Positions 42,464 to 42,655 of a stretch of DNA of 42,655 bases are shown in pieces (within the stretch, counting starts at the first letter, position 1; the number at the start of each line of letters is the position of its first letter). The notes under the pieces were generated by a model. It was not told where the DNA came from and did no database searches. It saw nothing but the letters and a program-made list of their open reading frames with translations. The position numbers were made by a program, and so were the translations under genes. The stretch spans positions 1-42,655 of the forward strand of contig CALLPK010000006.1 in the NCBI GenBank assembly GCA_938015415.1, in the 5' to 3' direction. This DNA comes from an uncultured Saprospiraceae bacterium. GTDB lineage: Bacteria > Bacteroidota > Bacteroidia > Chitinophagales > Saprospiraceae.

Positions 42464-42540
42464 AGTTGCTGAAGAATGTCCACAGTTAAGTGAGACAAGG
42501 TGCCTGCCGGACGGCCTTAGGTTAGCACATAAATATTGAA

Positions 42541-42548
42541 TAAATTTG
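42541..42548 (+). promoter_or_regulatory. possible -7 box upstream of the last partial gene
   Basis: TAAATTTG matches TAnnTTTG 16 nt before ATG 42565. The -33 position shows TTAG rather than TTG, so support is weak. A GC-rich GCCG-GA-CGGC dyad lies just upstream (42506-42515). Confidence 0.3.
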
Positions 42549-42564
42549 AGAAAACAAAATAATT

Positions 42565-42655
42565 ATGAAAACGGTAGCTTATCCAGAGAAGCGGTTGCTA
42601 GCCAGGGAAGAACAGATAGTAAATGTTTTTGCTAATACACAGCACAGTTCGATCC
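42565..42655 (+). CDS. start of a further gene, truncated by the window end
   Basis: ATG 42565 opens a frame without stop to the last base, encoding MKTVAYPEKRLLAREEQIVN and ten more residues. Too short to recognise a family. A preceding 101 bp gap with a -7-like box suggests that it may begin a new transcription unit of the same locus. Confidence 0.5.
   Translation, partial: MKTVAYPEKRLLAREEQIVNVFANTQHSSI

Overview
The window reads as chromosomal DNA of a marine-type Bacteroidota, most like the Saprospiria (Lewinella/Neolewinella-like); this placement is inference. Support comes from a type IX secretion C-terminal sorting domain, AT-rich intergenic DNA, TTG-N20-TAnnTTTG promoters without Shine-Dalgarno sequences, an ECF sigma factor followed by an anti-sigma/beta-barrel fusion, a TonB-like energy transducer and an UpxY/NusG-like antiterminator heading a polysaccharide locus.

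Positions 1-18,900 are a mosaic of short, mostly unrelated units. They start with the 3' end of an IS110-family transposase (1-123), then a NatA/NatB-type ABC exporter, a low-GC accessory pair on the minus strand (Cys-rich lipoprotein plus small membrane protein), HU, a tiny lipoprotein, an OppC-like permease, thioredoxin, a SET-domain protein, a gamma carbonic anhydrase, an SH3b protein, TonB, a T9SS-exported propeller protein, an ECF sigma/anti-sigma pair, a DUF547 lipoprotein and an alpha/beta hydrolase. Intergenic gaps carry clear intrinsic terminators, two strong GC-rich REP-like hairpins, and a set of imperfect palindromes whose arms are built from 7-8 bp units that differ from place to place.

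Positions 18,900-42,655 are one long plus-strand surface-polysaccharide locus that runs off the window. Two tandem promoter matches precede a ~540 nt leader with a 15-codon peptide ORF and a short terminator-like hairpin. The first gene is the UpxY/NusG-like antiterminator, and a second terminator lies immediately behind its stop codon. Then come Wza (export lipoprotein), Wzc (co-polymerase/tyrosine kinase), a sulfotransferase, an outer-membrane protein, a small lipoprotein, a broken glycosyltransferase remnant, Wzm and Wzt (ABC export pair, separated by a 13-copy octanucleotide array), a run of GT-A and GT-B glycosyltransferases, a DegT/DnrJ aminotransferase, an ATP-grasp/HAD fusion, a CDP-tyvelose-epimerase-like SDR, WecB and a methyltransferase.

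Taken together, the locus would assemble a polymer containing UDP-ManNAc-derived and amino sugars, probably sulfated and methyl- or amide-decorated, flipped by Wzm/Wzt (the Wzt C-terminal domain suggests recognition of a capped chain end) and passed to the surface through Wza/Wzc. Expression is probably gated by antitermination at the leader and at the terminator behind the NusG-like gene.
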